A stretch of DNA of 39,016 bases from Candidatus Fermentibacteraceae bacterium (GCA_021162285.1 JAGGYZ010000063.1:1-39016); one strand, 5' to 3'; shown: positions 9,327 to 18,698, numbered from the stretch's first letter. Notes: generated by a model not told the origin, from the letters alone. A program made the numbers and translations.

Positions 9327-9878
9327 GTGGTTGTGTTTACCGAAGTCGAACTCAAATATCAGGTTAATGATTTTGTCCGGGTTAGAGACAAACTCAGAGA
9401 TGCCAGCGCTGAACTGGTCTCAGAGTCATCTCAGGAAGAAAATGCTGTGCTTGATCTCTCAGATGGATCGCTGGGGGATTCCAGTGTACTTCTTCGCCTC
9501 CGTGAGTTTCGAAATGAAGTAATACTTACCGTTAAAAAACCCGGACCTTCCGGTCCTATGAAGATACGAGACGAGTATGAGACTGTTCTGTCGACCTCAT
9601 TTCAGGACGCAATGGAACTGTTTGCCGCCCTGGGGTACAGGCAGGTATTTCACTACAGCAAAACCAGAGAGGTTTGGTCTCTGGGTAAAAATATCCATAT
9701 CTGCCTGGACACACTCTACTTTGGCAAATTCGTAGAAGTGGAAACAGACAGTATGAGCAGGGTCAGCAGTACATCGAAACTGCTTGGACTTGACCCTCAT
9801 GAAGGACTGAGTTCGAGCTACCGGAAGCTGCAGCTTGTGTACGATTCCGATTTCCGACAACAACGGGGAGATGTTTAA
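9327..9878 (+). CDS. CYTH-domain protein (class IV adenylate cyclase/triphosphatase family)
   Basis: VFTEVELKYQVNDF (ExExK motif), LRLREF, LTVKKP, EVWSLGKNIHICLDTLYFGKFVEVE. Confidence 0.85.
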   Translation: MVVFTEVELKYQVNDFVRVRDKLRDASAELVSESSQEENAVLDLSDGSLGDSSVLLRLREFRNEVILTVKKPGPSGPMKIRDEYETVLSTSFQDAMELFAALGYRQVFHYSKTREVWSLGKNIHICLDTLYFGKFVEVETDSMSRVSSTSKLLGLDPHEGLSSSYRKLQLVYDSDFRQQRGDV

Positions 9879-9881
9879 CTC

Positions 9882-9910
9882 TTGACATAAGCATCTGTTG
9901 GTGGCATAAA
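9882..9910 (+). promoter_or_regulatory. Candidate sigma70-like promoter
   Basis: TTGACA-N17-CATAAA just after the CYTH stop, upstream of coiled-coil gene. Confidence 0.5.
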
Positions 9911-9968
9911 CCCGCCTGCGAGCACGAAACGATAAGCACATGATATTGATATAAAAAGGAGATATATA

Positions 9969-10535
9969 GTGAATCAGCACAATGCCCAGGAAAAGAAACT
10001 GAAAAGTGATATCCACGACAAGAATGAAATCCGTAAAGAACTTTCGTTCAGCCTGAACCAGCTTCACAGCTGGCAGGAGAAACTTACAACCATCAGTAAT
10101 GTTCGCAAGGAAAAGAAGCTCAGCCATACTGTAGTGCGCTACGCCAACTACATTCATGAGTTGAAACTGTTCCTCACTCCTGTTCTGGACGAACTTGAGG
10201 AAAGAATCAAGTCTGAGATGGATTTCAGCGTTGATGAGATAGAGCAGTTCAGGTCAGAGATAAAGACGGAAACAGAGCAGGCGGCACAGGCAAGAGTTGC
10301 ATTTGAGAATGCAAAAAAGCTTCTTGAAAGCACAGAGGACGACAAGCAGACTGAGCCTGAAGCTCTTGCTGTGGCAAAGCAGGCTTACAGCAAAGCATTC
10401 AAGGCTTTCAGACTTGAGAGGGCAGAGCTTGAAGAGGCAAAGAAAGAACTTGCCAGTGAGCTTGTAGACCGGGAAGTATTCAAGTTTGAGCTGAAAAGAA
10501 TAATGATCGAGCGACACTTCATGGCAGAGGTGTAG
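9969..10535 (+). CDS. Hypothetical alpha-helical coiled-coil protein
   Basis: 188 aa, Glu/Lys/Ala-rich heptad-like sequence; GTG start preceded by AAGGAG. Confidence 0.75.
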   Translation: MNQHNAQEKKLKSDIHDKNEIRKELSFSLNQLHSWQEKLTTISNVRKEKKLSHTVVRYANYIHELKLFLTPVLDELEERIKSEMDFSVDEIEQFRSEIKTETEQAAQARVAFENAKKLLESTEDDKQTEPEALAVAKQAYSKAFKAFRLERAELEEAKKELASELVDREVFKFELKRIMIERHFMAEV

Positions 10536-10542
10536 AGACCCG

Positions 10543-11424
10543 GTGGAAGTCTTTCCAGAAAAGAAAATAGCAAACAGGGCGCTGCTGACAGCAGCGTCCT
10601 GTGTTGTTTTAAGTATCCCCTTTATTGCTGCCGGAAAGAGTCTCGATGTCTTTCTTCCTGCCATAGCCGGTGCCGGAGCCCTGTATTTTTTCATATACAC
10701 CCATCGGTATCGCAGAAGAGAAGAGGTTGTTTCGGCTGGTCTCAGTCCGGGGGTAAAGAAGACGCTTGCAGAGAAGGTTACCTTCTACAATAATCTTTCC
10801 TCTGAAGACAAAACCGTGTACGAGTCCAACATTGCCATATTTCTATCAGAGCATTCTATCACCGGTGTTGACGGAATAGAAATCACAGACGAAGTAAGAA
10901 CTCTTGTCGCTGCTTCAGCGGTGAGGCTTACATTCAGAAGACCCGGGTGGGAGTATTACAATTTCGGTGAGATTCTGATTTATCCCGGGGGATTTTCTCC
11001 AGAGGGAAACTATTCAACAAAGAGTCAGGGCGGTTTTACCGCTGCTGGAATGGTGCATTCCCAGGGGGGAGTTATTCTTTCGCTGCCACATCTTCTGAAC
11101 AGTTTTGCCCACGACAACGATGGATTCAATGTCGGTTACCACGAGTTTGCACATGTTCTTGACGGCAGAAGACCGGACGGTATTCCCGATGAACTCACTC
11201 TGGGCAGTTACAAACCATGGGCGCAGGCCATGCAGACCGAGTTTGAAAAGGTGCACCATCACCATTCAATACTCAGAGATTATGCAGGAACGAATCCGGC
11301 AGAGTTTTTTGCCTGTTCTGTGGAGTATTTCTTTGAAAAACCGGACAAGATGAAAGCGCGGGCTCCTGAAGTCTACAAACAGCTCTGTGAATTCTTTGAC
11401 CAGGATCCGGGACAAAATCAGTAA
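10543..11424 (+). CDS. MtfA-like zinc-dependent peptidase (M90 family)
   Basis: GYHEFAHVLDGRRPDGIPDEL HExxH motif, two N-terminal TM segments, NPAEFFACSVEYFFEKP. Confidence 0.87.
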   Translation: MEVFPEKKIANRALLTAASCVVLSIPFIAAGKSLDVFLPAIAGAGALYFFIYTHRYRRREEVVSAGLSPGVKKTLAEKVTFYNNLSSEDKTVYESNIAIFLSEHSITGVDGIEITDEVRTLVAASAVRLTFRRPGWEYYNFGEILIYPGGFSPEGNYSTKSQGGFTAAGMVHSQGGVILSLPHLLNSFAHDNDGFNVGYHEFAHVLDGRRPDGIPDELTLGSYKPWAQAMQTEFEKVHHHHSILRDYAGTNPAEFFACSVEYFFEKPDKMKARAPEVYKQLCEFFDQDPGQNQ

Positions 11425-11434
11425 CCTGATGCTG

Positions 11435-12025
11435 TCAGTTTTTCTTGCCTGATGACCCTGGTTTTTCAAGTTCAATGCCGGCTTTGCACATAGGGCACTC
11501 CTCCGGAGACCAGCTTTCGGCTTTAACAGTCAGCAGAGCACGGTAGGGCGCATCAAGTTTCAGCTGACCATCTGTTCTGTCTACCAGAAGGCCCACCATT
11601 TCCACTGTGGCATTCAATCCGTTCAGAACATCAATGGCTTCGCGAACGCTTCCCCCTGTTGTAACAACATCTTCAACAAGAAGAACCCTGCTGTTTTCAA
11701 CGATACTTTTGAAGCCGGACCGGATACCCATTTTCCCGTCGGCATCCCGTTGAAGAAAGGCAAAGGGCTTGCCCATTGCATGTGCTGCAGCAAAGCCGAA
11801 CACAATGGCACCGAATGCAGGGGCGCAGACTACATCAAAGCTGTCTTTTACATCGGACATCTGTTCTGCTGTCATTCTTCCCAGTTCCATCACCAGGTCG
11901 GGACGGCGGGCCACTTTGATCTTTTCGAAGTAGAGCTTTCCGTGTCTTCCTGAAGTGTATCTGAAGTGTCCTTCAAGAAGTGCGTCACACTCAGAGAGTA
12001 TTTTCAGCACCTTGTCGCTGTCCAT
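11435..12025 (-). CDS. pyrE: Orotate phosphoribosyltransferase
   Basis: VLLVEDVVTTGGSVREAIDVL PRPP motif, YTSGRHGKLYFEK, C-terminal CPMCKAG..LEKPGS. Confidence 0.95.
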   Translation of the reverse strand: MDSDKVLKILSECDALLEGHFRYTSGRHGKLYFEKIKVARRPDLVMELGRMTAEQMSDVKDSFDVVCAPAFGAIVFGFAAAHAMGKPFAFLQRDADGKMGIRSGFKSIVENSRVLLVEDVVTTGGSVREAIDVLNGLNATVEMVGLLVDRTDGQLKLDAPYRALLTVKAESWSPEECPMCKAGIELEKPGSSGKKN

Positions 12026-12072
12026 GGTATCCTTTCGTCAACGGGTGAAATGGAGCACACCGATACGGTTTA

Positions 12073-13365
12073 TCAGGGGCTGAAACTGAATGGAAGCTGA
12101 ATTGGAAGAGGGCCTTCGCTGGAATCCACGCTGCCGAAGCGCCACTGTTCAATAGAGCTGATCAGTTCCAGCTCAAAAGCCTGATTGTACATGTTGGAAG
12201 AGACTATCTCCACATCGGATACTCTGCCACTGGGATGGATAATCATGGCAACATCAATCCTGCCCATTAGAAGAGGGTCGGTTCTGAGGTGTTTGTTGTA
12301 TACGTACATGACAATTCCGCGCTTTTCCGCAACAAGTTCTGCTATTTCTTCAGCGGTTCGTGATGAGTAGTTCTCAGAGCCGGTAACACTGGGAGAATTC
12401 ATAGAAGAAATATCGGAAAAAACCATGATATCTCTGCCCATGGCTTCGGCCTGAGCGGCAACGCCTGACGAAACTAAACCTGACCTGCCGCCGGTGGACC
12501 CGGCAAGACCAATGTTAGTTTCAGTTCCACTGGTGAGAGCTCCGCTGCTGTTCAGAGCGGTCATATCAATTCCGCCTCCGCCGGAGAGCATGGCAATAAG
12601 GTCGGCTGTGCTTTGAGGCGGGGTGGAACCTGTTCCCGTGTCGGCTGGAATCTGCTGTCCCGAGGAGGAAGTTGGGGTCTGGTCTGAAGGTTGCAGCATG
12701 GAGAAAGCAGTTTCTTCCGCCGTTTCAGATGTTTCGGCAGGAGGCTGACTCTGCGTGCCTCCGGAAGCGGATTCAGACGGCGAAACAACATCGGTTTGGA
12801 AACTGGCTTCGGCAACTGCAACTGCAGACTGATCCGGAAGAATGTCGAGATCGAATTGAAGTATATGGCTGAATCCCGGCTGTGCTTCCAGGGTGTAGTA
12901 TTCTGTTACAAAACCCACCTGATACACATCTACTTCGTATTCGTCTCCGCCAAGAAGACCGTCGAGCATAATGGGAGTAACACCCATGAGTTGACCATCC
13001 AGAGTGACGAAAGCTCCAGCAGGCTCACTTCTCACCATTGCCGAAGCCATGATGCTGTTTCTCACATTATCAAGAACGGCCTGAAGCCTGGGATTTGCTC
13101 TGGGGCTGAGGTCGTAGTAAACATCCAGATGAAGAAGCTCAGAGTATGCTTCTTCGGCAGCACTGTTGTTACCCATGGCGTAATAGGAACTGCCCAGCCT
13201 GTCCCAGGCTCGCAACTCCTCATCAAAAGATAGCGATCCCTGACTGATCATCTGTTCCAGAGCTACTATAGCTCCCGGAATATCTCCCATGTTGTAAAGT
13301 TCGATAGCCTCATCAACTGTGGAAACAGATACCAGTGACACCACTGCCAGAAAACAACTGAACAG
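12073..13365 (-). CDS. TPR + PEGA + AgmX/PglI-like (TonB-like) C-terminal domain exported protein
   Basis: TPR-like N-terminus, VRSEPAGAFVTLDGQLMGVTPIML (PEGA), C-terminus MYVYNKHLRTDPLLMGRIDVAMIIHPSGRVSDVEIVSSNMYNQAFELELISSIEQWRFG; proposed CTG start at 13365 restores a signal peptide. Confidence 0.75.
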   Translation of the reverse strand: MFSCFLAVVSLVSVSTVDEAIELYNMGDIPGAIVALEQMISQGSLSFDEELRAWDRLGSSYYAMGNNSAAEEAYSELLHLDVYYDLSPRANPRLQAVLDNVRNSIMASAMVRSEPAGAFVTLDGQLMGVTPIMLDGLLGGDEYEVDVYQVGFVTEYYTLEAQPGFSHILQFDLDILPDQSAVAVAEASFQTDVVSPSESASGGTQSQPPAETSETAEETAFSMLQPSDQTPTSSSGQQIPADTGTGSTPPQSTADLIAMLSGGGGIDMTALNSSGALTSGTETNIGLAGSTGGRSGLVSSGVAAQAEAMGRDIMVFSDISSMNSPSVTGSENYSSRTAEEIAELVAEKRGIVMYVYNKHLRTDPLLMGRIDVAMIIHPSGRVSDVEIVSSNMYNQAFELELISSIEQWRFGSVDSSEGPLPIQLPFSFSP

Positions 13366-13695
13366 AATATCCCCCTTGTTTTACCCGGCCCGACAACCCC
13401 CGTTGTACCGAAAATCACCAAAACAACCTCAAAAGTCAACAGTCTCCGATTCAGCTGCCTGTATACACCGGCACCAAGAACAACTGTGCATAAATGCAGA
13501 CTGCCTCGTAACCTGCCCTGTAAGGGTATACCCGTTCCCGGTTCATTTTATTCCCTGTGTCAGTTGTATTTGATAAACCGGTGTTGTATCCCGGTACTGG
13601 TAATGACCCAGTTTGCCAGGGGGAACAATTCCACTGCGAATCGGTTATATTCATGTAGATGTGTGCGTTTTTTCTGTTTATTCCCGGAGGAAAGT

Positions 13696-14259
13696 ATGAG
13701 AATTTACATGAGTAGGGTTGTGATGGTGTCCGTTGTCGCACTGGTGCTTGCAGGGTCTGCCTGCCTTTTTTCCCCTGAAGGCGGGGGAGAAAGTGGAGTT
13801 ACGGATTACTTTTCCCCTGTAGATACACCTGAAAAACTTCTCGCCAACTTCCAGCTGGCCTACCAGACAAAGAACCTTGATGCCTACATGGATTGTCTGC
13901 ACGAAGAATTTGAATTTATTCTCCTGGAAGTTGACTGGGACGATTACACAGGAAATGGAGAGATTGACCAGTCCTGGGGGCGTGACATCGAGGAGCAGAT
14001 GACGTCCAACATGTTCTCAAGCGACCAGGCCGAGGTTATTGAACTCACTCTTGATGGGAACACGGAAACTGTATGGTGGGGTGACCCATCCGGTGAAACT
14101 CTCCAGCTGATAAGAAATTTCGATCTGAAAGTCTACTTCTACCAACCAGATGGCACCGTAAGTGGCTTCCATGCTCTGGGAATTGCCAAGTTCCTGTGTA
14201 AGCCAAACGCAGAAGGTGACTACCAGATCTGGCGCTGGGAAGACCAGTCAGAGACTTAA
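13696..14259 (+). CDS. Secreted/lipoprotein-like protein, NTF2-like
   Basis: SD GGAGG then ATG 13696; MRIYMSRVVMVSVVALVLAGSACLF signal; TPEKLLANFQLAYQTKNLDAYMDCLHEEFEF. Confidence 0.75.
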   Translation: MRIYMSRVVMVSVVALVLAGSACLFSPEGGGESGVTDYFSPVDTPEKLLANFQLAYQTKNLDAYMDCLHEEFEFILLEVDWDDYTGNGEIDQSWGRDIEEQMTSNMFSSDQAEVIELTLDGNTETVWWGDPSGETLQLIRNFDLKVYFYQPDGTVSGFHALGIAKFLCKPNAEGDYQIWRWEDQSET

Positions 14260-16127
14260 TGGTTCTAGTCACACTGATATCAATTGTCCTGAATGGTCTA
14301 CTGCCTCAGGACGGGTTGTACTGGGTTATTTTCGGTGACAGAGGACCCTTTGTTGAGCAGAGGCTGGAAGCTGCTTCTATGGGAATTGCCAGCAGTCCGT
14401 CTTTCAACAGAAGGCTTCTGGCAGGCTCTTCCCAGGCAGATGTTTACGACCTGGCCCCGTACGGTGATTACATAGCTCAGGTTGAGGCTGTAAGCGTACA
14501 GTCTGTGAGAACATCTTCAAGGTATCTTAACGCAGTAAGTATTGTGCTCTCTCCGGATGAGATTGCCTTTCTTCTGGAAAAACCGTTTGTACAGGAGATC
14601 CGCCTGGTTGGTGTTTCAAGTTTTGCACCTGAAAAAGAAGTTCCAGCTCCAGATGCCTACGGGCTTTCAAGATCTCAGCTTGAGCAGGTGAATATTCTGT
14701 CTCTGCACCAGCGCGGCTGGACTGGAAGCGGTGTTACTATTGGTATGCTTGACTCAGGGTTTGAACTTGTCCACCCCTGTTTGCAATCTATAGACCTCAT
14801 AGACGCCTGGGATTTTGTGAACAACGACAGTATCGTCGGATGGGAAGCCGGAGATCTGCCGGATCAGCCTTCGCATGGAACAAAGACTCTTTCCACAATT
14901 GCCGGTTATCAGCCGGGCTATTTTGTGGGCGGTTCTTTCAATTCATCTTTCATCCTTGCAAAAACTGAAGACATCAGCGATGAATACCCCCAGGAAGAGG
15001 ATTTCTGGGTGGCCGGTCTTGAATGGCTTGAAGCGGGGGGGGCCGATCTTGTAAGCAGTTCTCTTGGGTACATCGACTGGTACGAGCCGTGGCAGATGGA
15101 TGGTAACACTGCGGTAACGACCATTGCAGCCGACATTGCCGCCTCCAGAGGTCTTGTCGTGTGGAATTCTGCAGGAAATGACGGGCCGGGCGAAACAAGT
15201 CTTATCGCACCGGCAGACGGAGATTCCGTGTTTGCCGTCGGTGCGGTGGACGGGGCTGGAGTGATTGCCGGTTTTTCAAGCCGCGGACCTACTGCCGACG
15301 GCAGAATAAAACCCGACGGCTGTGCCCGTGGTCTTAACTCTGTGTTTGCATCTTTCGGGGGAACAGGCTATTCCACAGGTGCCGGTACTAGTTTTGCAGC
15401 ACCGCTTGCAGCTTCAGCGGCAGCATGCGTTGCCTCTGCCCACCCGGACTGGGGCATGATGAGGGTCTACGAAGCTCTCAGATCGACTGCCGACAGGCAT
15501 AACAACCCGGACAACACATACGGTTACGGCATTCTGAATGCTTTTGCAGCGGTAAAGCACCGGTCTGTTATCGGTCAGGTTCGCAGAAGCGATACCGGTG
15601 AACCTGTTGTGCAGTGTACTGTACAGGTAACCATGGAATCAGGTACCCCTGTTCAAACTATCACAAACGACATGGGCTATTTTGCAGTGGAACCCGGCAG
15701 CTTCGGTAACTTTTCTGTAACCTGCACAGGTATCCAGGGAACACCAATTCCTGTTCAGGGTGTTCTTGGGGAATACGGGGTAGAGGTTACAGTCTATGTT
15801 GATCCGTTGAATTCCTCCCAGCCGCCTTCTGTTTATCCGAACCCGTCTTCCAGCGACTTTTACATAGGGTTTGACATGTCCGGCACAGTTTCAGATGTCT
15901 CCCTCTTGATATTCTCTATTGCGAATGAAAGAGTATACTTTCAGGAAAGAACCTCTGTTTCTCCCGGTTGCTACAGAGCGCCACTTCCCGGTCAGGCTTT
16001 TTACTGGAATGGTCTGAACTTGAACGGAGAGCCTGTTGCGTCCGGCCAGTATATAGGGCTTCTCAAAACAGGTGAATCGGTTGAAATGCTTAATCTGGCT
16101 CTTGTAAGGGGCATGGAAGAGGATTGA
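14259..16127 (+). CDS. Secreted subtilisin-like (S8) serine protease with C-terminal sorting/FlgD-like domain
   Basis: GVTIGMLDSGFELVHP (Asp), SHGTKTLSTIAG (His), GTSFAAPLAAS (Ser); C-terminal YPNPSSSDFYIGF...GEPVASGQYIGLLKTGE. Confidence 0.93.
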   Translation: MVLVTLISIVLNGLLPQDGLYWVIFGDRGPFVEQRLEAASMGIASSPSFNRRLLAGSSQADVYDLAPYGDYIAQVEAVSVQSVRTSSRYLNAVSIVLSPDEIAFLLEKPFVQEIRLVGVSSFAPEKEVPAPDAYGLSRSQLEQVNILSLHQRGWTGSGVTIGMLDSGFELVHPCLQSIDLIDAWDFVNNDSIVGWEAGDLPDQPSHGTKTLSTIAGYQPGYFVGGSFNSSFILAKTEDISDEYPQEEDFWVAGLEWLEAGGADLVSSSLGYIDWYEPWQMDGNTAVTTIAADIAASRGLVVWNSAGNDGPGETSLIAPADGDSVFAVGAVDGAGVIAGFSSRGPTADGRIKPDGCARGLNSVFASFGGTGYSTGAGTSFAAPLAASAAACVASAHPDWGMMRVYEALRSTADRHNNPDNTYGYGILNAFAAVKHRSVIGQVRRSDTGEPVVQCTVQVTMESGTPVQTITNDMGYFAVEPGSFGNFSVTCTGIQGTPIPVQGVLGEYGVEVTVYVDPLNSSQPPSVYPNPSSSDFYIGFDMSGTVSDVSLLIFSIANERVYFQERTSVSPGCYRAPLPGQAFYWNGLNLNGEPVASGQYIGLLKTGESVEMLNLALVRGMEED

Positions 16128-16128
16128 T

Positions 16129-16593
16129 TTGAACAACAGACTGGTGAGAATTCTTATGCCGCTGGTGGTAATTGCCGGACTGGCGTACTTTGGTGTTATC
16201 GATCTTTCCCTGCTTCCAATGGATGATCCGAACTTTCAGGCAACTCTGGCAACAATAGGCATATACATGCTGTGGTCTATTCTGGAAAGTGTCCGCGACA
16301 CCGATTCTTCCCGAATTACACTGTATGCAGTTCTTCTTGTGAGTGCACTTGATACTTTTCTTCTTGAACTGACCAACTATTCCGGTCATATGTACCTGAG
16401 GTGGGCTGGCGTGATACTTCTTGTTTCCGGTTGTCTTGCCAGACTTCTGGCTCTGAAGACCGGCAACAGAACGCTTCTGCGCCTGGGAAGAATAGGTCAG
16501 GAGCTGGGAGTTGCTCTGGGGCTCGGTTCCATTGCCGGAATTGTTGTAGCAGTTTTTCCAGGTATCCCGTCATCTCTCAAGGAAGAAATCTGA
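16129..16593 (+). CDS. Hypothetical membrane protein
   Basis: 154 aa with four hydrophobic segments; TTG start; tightly coupled to neighbours. Confidence 0.7.
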   Translation: MNNRLVRILMPLVVIAGLAYFGVIDLSLLPMDDPNFQATLATIGIYMLWSILESVRDTDSSRITLYAVLLVSALDTFLLELTNYSGHMYLRWAGVILLVSGCLARLLALKTGNRTLLRLGRIGQELGVALGLGSIAGIVVAVFPGIPSSLKEEI

Positions 16594-17054
16594 TGAAAGC
16601 CCTGGTTCAGCGGGTATCAGAGGCGGATGTCTCGGCAGACGGAGTTATCAGCGGAAAGATCGGCAGAGGTCTTCTTGTCTTTGCCGGGTTCAGGAGAGAG
16701 GATACCCCTGAAGAGCTCCAGTGGATGACTGAAAAGCTGACAGGGCTCAGGATTTTTCCCGATGACAGCAGCAACATGAACAGGTCGGTAAGGGATATCT
16801 CAGGTGAGATACTTGTTGTAAGTCAGTTTACGCTGCATGCCGATACAAGAAAAGGCAAACGACCCAGTTTTGTAAAGGCTGCCGATTTTGAAACTGCAGG
16901 TATTCTTTACAGGCTTTTTATTCAGATGGTCCGAGAAACAGGTATTCCTGTTGCAGAAGGCATTTTTGGTGCCCACATGGATGTTCGTCTGATCAATGAC
17001 GGGCCGGTAACTGTAATGGTTGATTCTCCACTTGAGAGTACAGTTGCCAGATGA
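16593..17054 (+). CDS. dtd: D-aminoacyl-tRNA deacylase
   Basis: MKALVQRVSEADVSADG, VSQFTLHADTRKGKRPSF, GIFGAHMDVRLINDGPVT. Confidence 0.96.
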   Translation: MKALVQRVSEADVSADGVISGKIGRGLLVFAGFRREDTPEELQWMTEKLTGLRIFPDDSSNMNRSVRDISGEILVVSQFTLHADTRKGKRPSFVKAADFETAGILYRLFIQMVRETGIPVAEGIFGAHMDVRLINDGPVTVMVDSPLESTVAR

Positions 17055-17635
17055 GTTTCTGGTATCCATCTGAAACGGAACTGGTACTGGCCAGCAGGTC
17101 TCCAAGAAGGACGGAAATCCTGAAACTTGCAGGTATTCCCCACAGGGTATATCCCTCAACCGTTGAAGAAAAGCAGATGGATGGGCTTCCTGCGGACATT
17201 GTGGTACACTGGGCCAGGGCAAAAGCCGTGAATGTGGCTTCCAATTTTCCCGATTTTCCAGTACTTGGTGCAGACACAATGGTATACCAGGACAGTATTC
17301 TGCTCGGTAAGCCAACGAACACTCAACAGGCTTTTGAAATGCTGAGTTCCCTGTCCGGCAGGTGGCACACAGTTTACGGAGGAGTGGCACTTGCGTGGCA
17401 CAGCAGGGAAATCGCCTTTGCCTTTTCCGAATCCACCAGGGTTAAGTTCAGAGAGCTTTCTGAATCGGAGATAAAGGCATACATTACCACGGGAGAGCCC
17501 ATGGACAAAGCAGGAGCGTACGGTATTCAGGGTATTGGGTGTGTTCTGGTTGAAAAGGTGGAAGGCTGTTACTTCAATGTAATGGGGCTTCCTGTTTCCC
17601 GATTTCTCGAAAGGCTCAGAAGCTTCCTTCCTTAA
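17051..17635 (+). CDS. maf: Maf-like nucleoside triphosphate pyrophosphatase
   Basis: LVLASRSPRRTEILKLAGI, VLGADTMV, DKAGAYGIQGIG, YFNVMGLPVSRF. Confidence 0.95.
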   Translation: MSFWYPSETELVLASRSPRRTEILKLAGIPHRVYPSTVEEKQMDGLPADIVVHWARAKAVNVASNFPDFPVLGADTMVYQDSILLGKPTNTQQAFEMLSSLSGRWHTVYGGVALAWHSREIAFAFSESTRVKFRELSESEIKAYITTGEPMDKAGAYGIQGIGCVLVEKVEGCYFNVMGLPVSRFLERLRSFLP

Positions 17636-17640
17636 AATAA

Positions 17641-17662
17641 CGGAGGCGCCTCAGCGCCCCCG
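17641..17662. terminator. Candidate bidirectional terminator hairpin between convergent genes
   Basis: CGGAGGCGC-CTCA-GCGCCCCCG with one mismatch, flanked by A/T-rich sequence. Confidence 0.5.
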
Positions 17663-17687
17663 TAAATAACCTCGTACAGGTTTAAGC

Positions 17688-18698
17688 TTATCTGATAACT
17701 GCTACAGATTCTGTAACACTCATACCGTCGGCGGTGGACAGCCTTACCAGGTAAATACCTGATTCATCAACGGTGATGCTCTGCATCTCATTGATGGAGC
17801 CGGATGAAACAAGTCTTCCTGCGATGTTAAACACTTCAACTGTTCCGTTCATGTTTCCCGGTACAGCAGCGGTAACGCTGAAACTGCCGGTTGAGGGATT
17901 GGGTCCCACAGAGAGAACAAGATCGTCTCTATCTTCCCAGCCTGCGTCGCCTATTCCTGTTTCAATATCGAGGAAATCAGCCCAGTTACAGTTTTCAACT
18001 TCGTGCTGTTGTGCCTGATAAGCACACTGAACAAATGTGGCAAGATGCAGTTCATTTACATCCCAGGTCGAAGCAATTGTGTAATCAGCGCTTGTAAAGA
18101 TGGTATCGGGGTAGGGTCCTTCAAAAACAAGCTCTTCTCCATAGTAACCCAGCACGTTATCACGGAAGGCCTGCTCAAATGTGGAGCCGCTCCAGAGTCC
18201 CACTCCTGGAATGTTGTCTTCAACTATTATAGGCCACAGCATCATGGGGACTGTCCACTGCGGGTCTTCTTCAGCAATGATCCTGAAACTCAGGGTTCCG
18301 GAGACAGCGTCACCGTTCCTCGCCACATCAATTGCGATGATTGCAGGAACTGCCAGACGCTGGTTGTAAGCACTCTGAAAAGTTGCGACATTAGCATTGA
18401 TTATACCGTCTATTTTGTAGTACGGTACGCCGCTGATACCGTACTGCGCCTTGCGAACGGTTTGTTCTGTAGGGTTGGCAAGGTAGATAGGGTCACTTGC
18501 AGTTGGCCAGTTCACATGTGGTCTGACGACACACAGCCTGCCGGAAGGCAGATTTGCGTTTATAAAGCTATTTAACTGGGCTTCATATTGCCAGCAGGGT
18601 CCGCACCCGCAGTTTGTAAAGTCTTCAAACAGAACAACTCTCTCTGCAGCTATCGACAGTGATGCCAGCAGTACCAGCATAAAAAAGGCAACCTTCAT
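17688..18698 (-). CDS. Secreted Omp28/thioredoxin-like protein with T9SS type A-like C-terminal sorting domain
   Basis: Signal peptide MKVAFFMLVLLASLSIAA; VVLFEDFTNCGCGPCWQYEAQLN; C-terminal SVGPNPSTGSFSVTAAVPG...VEVFNIAGRLV...GIYLVRLS. Confidence 0.85.
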   Translation of the reverse strand: MKVAFFMLVLLASLSIAAERVVLFEDFTNCGCGPCWQYEAQLNSFINANLPSGRLCVVRPHVNWPTASDPIYLANPTEQTVRKAQYGISGVPYYKIDGIINANVATFQSAYNQRLAVPAIIAIDVARNGDAVSGTLSFRIIAEEDPQWTVPMMLWPIIVEDNIPGVGLWSGSTFEQAFRDNVLGYYGEELVFEGPYPDTIFTSADYTIASTWDVNELHLATFVQCAYQAQQHEVENCNWADFLDIETGIGDAGWEDRDDLVLSVGPNPSTGSFSVTAAVPGNMNGTVEVFNIAGRLVSSGSINEMQSITVDESGIYLVRLSTADGMSVTESVAVIR

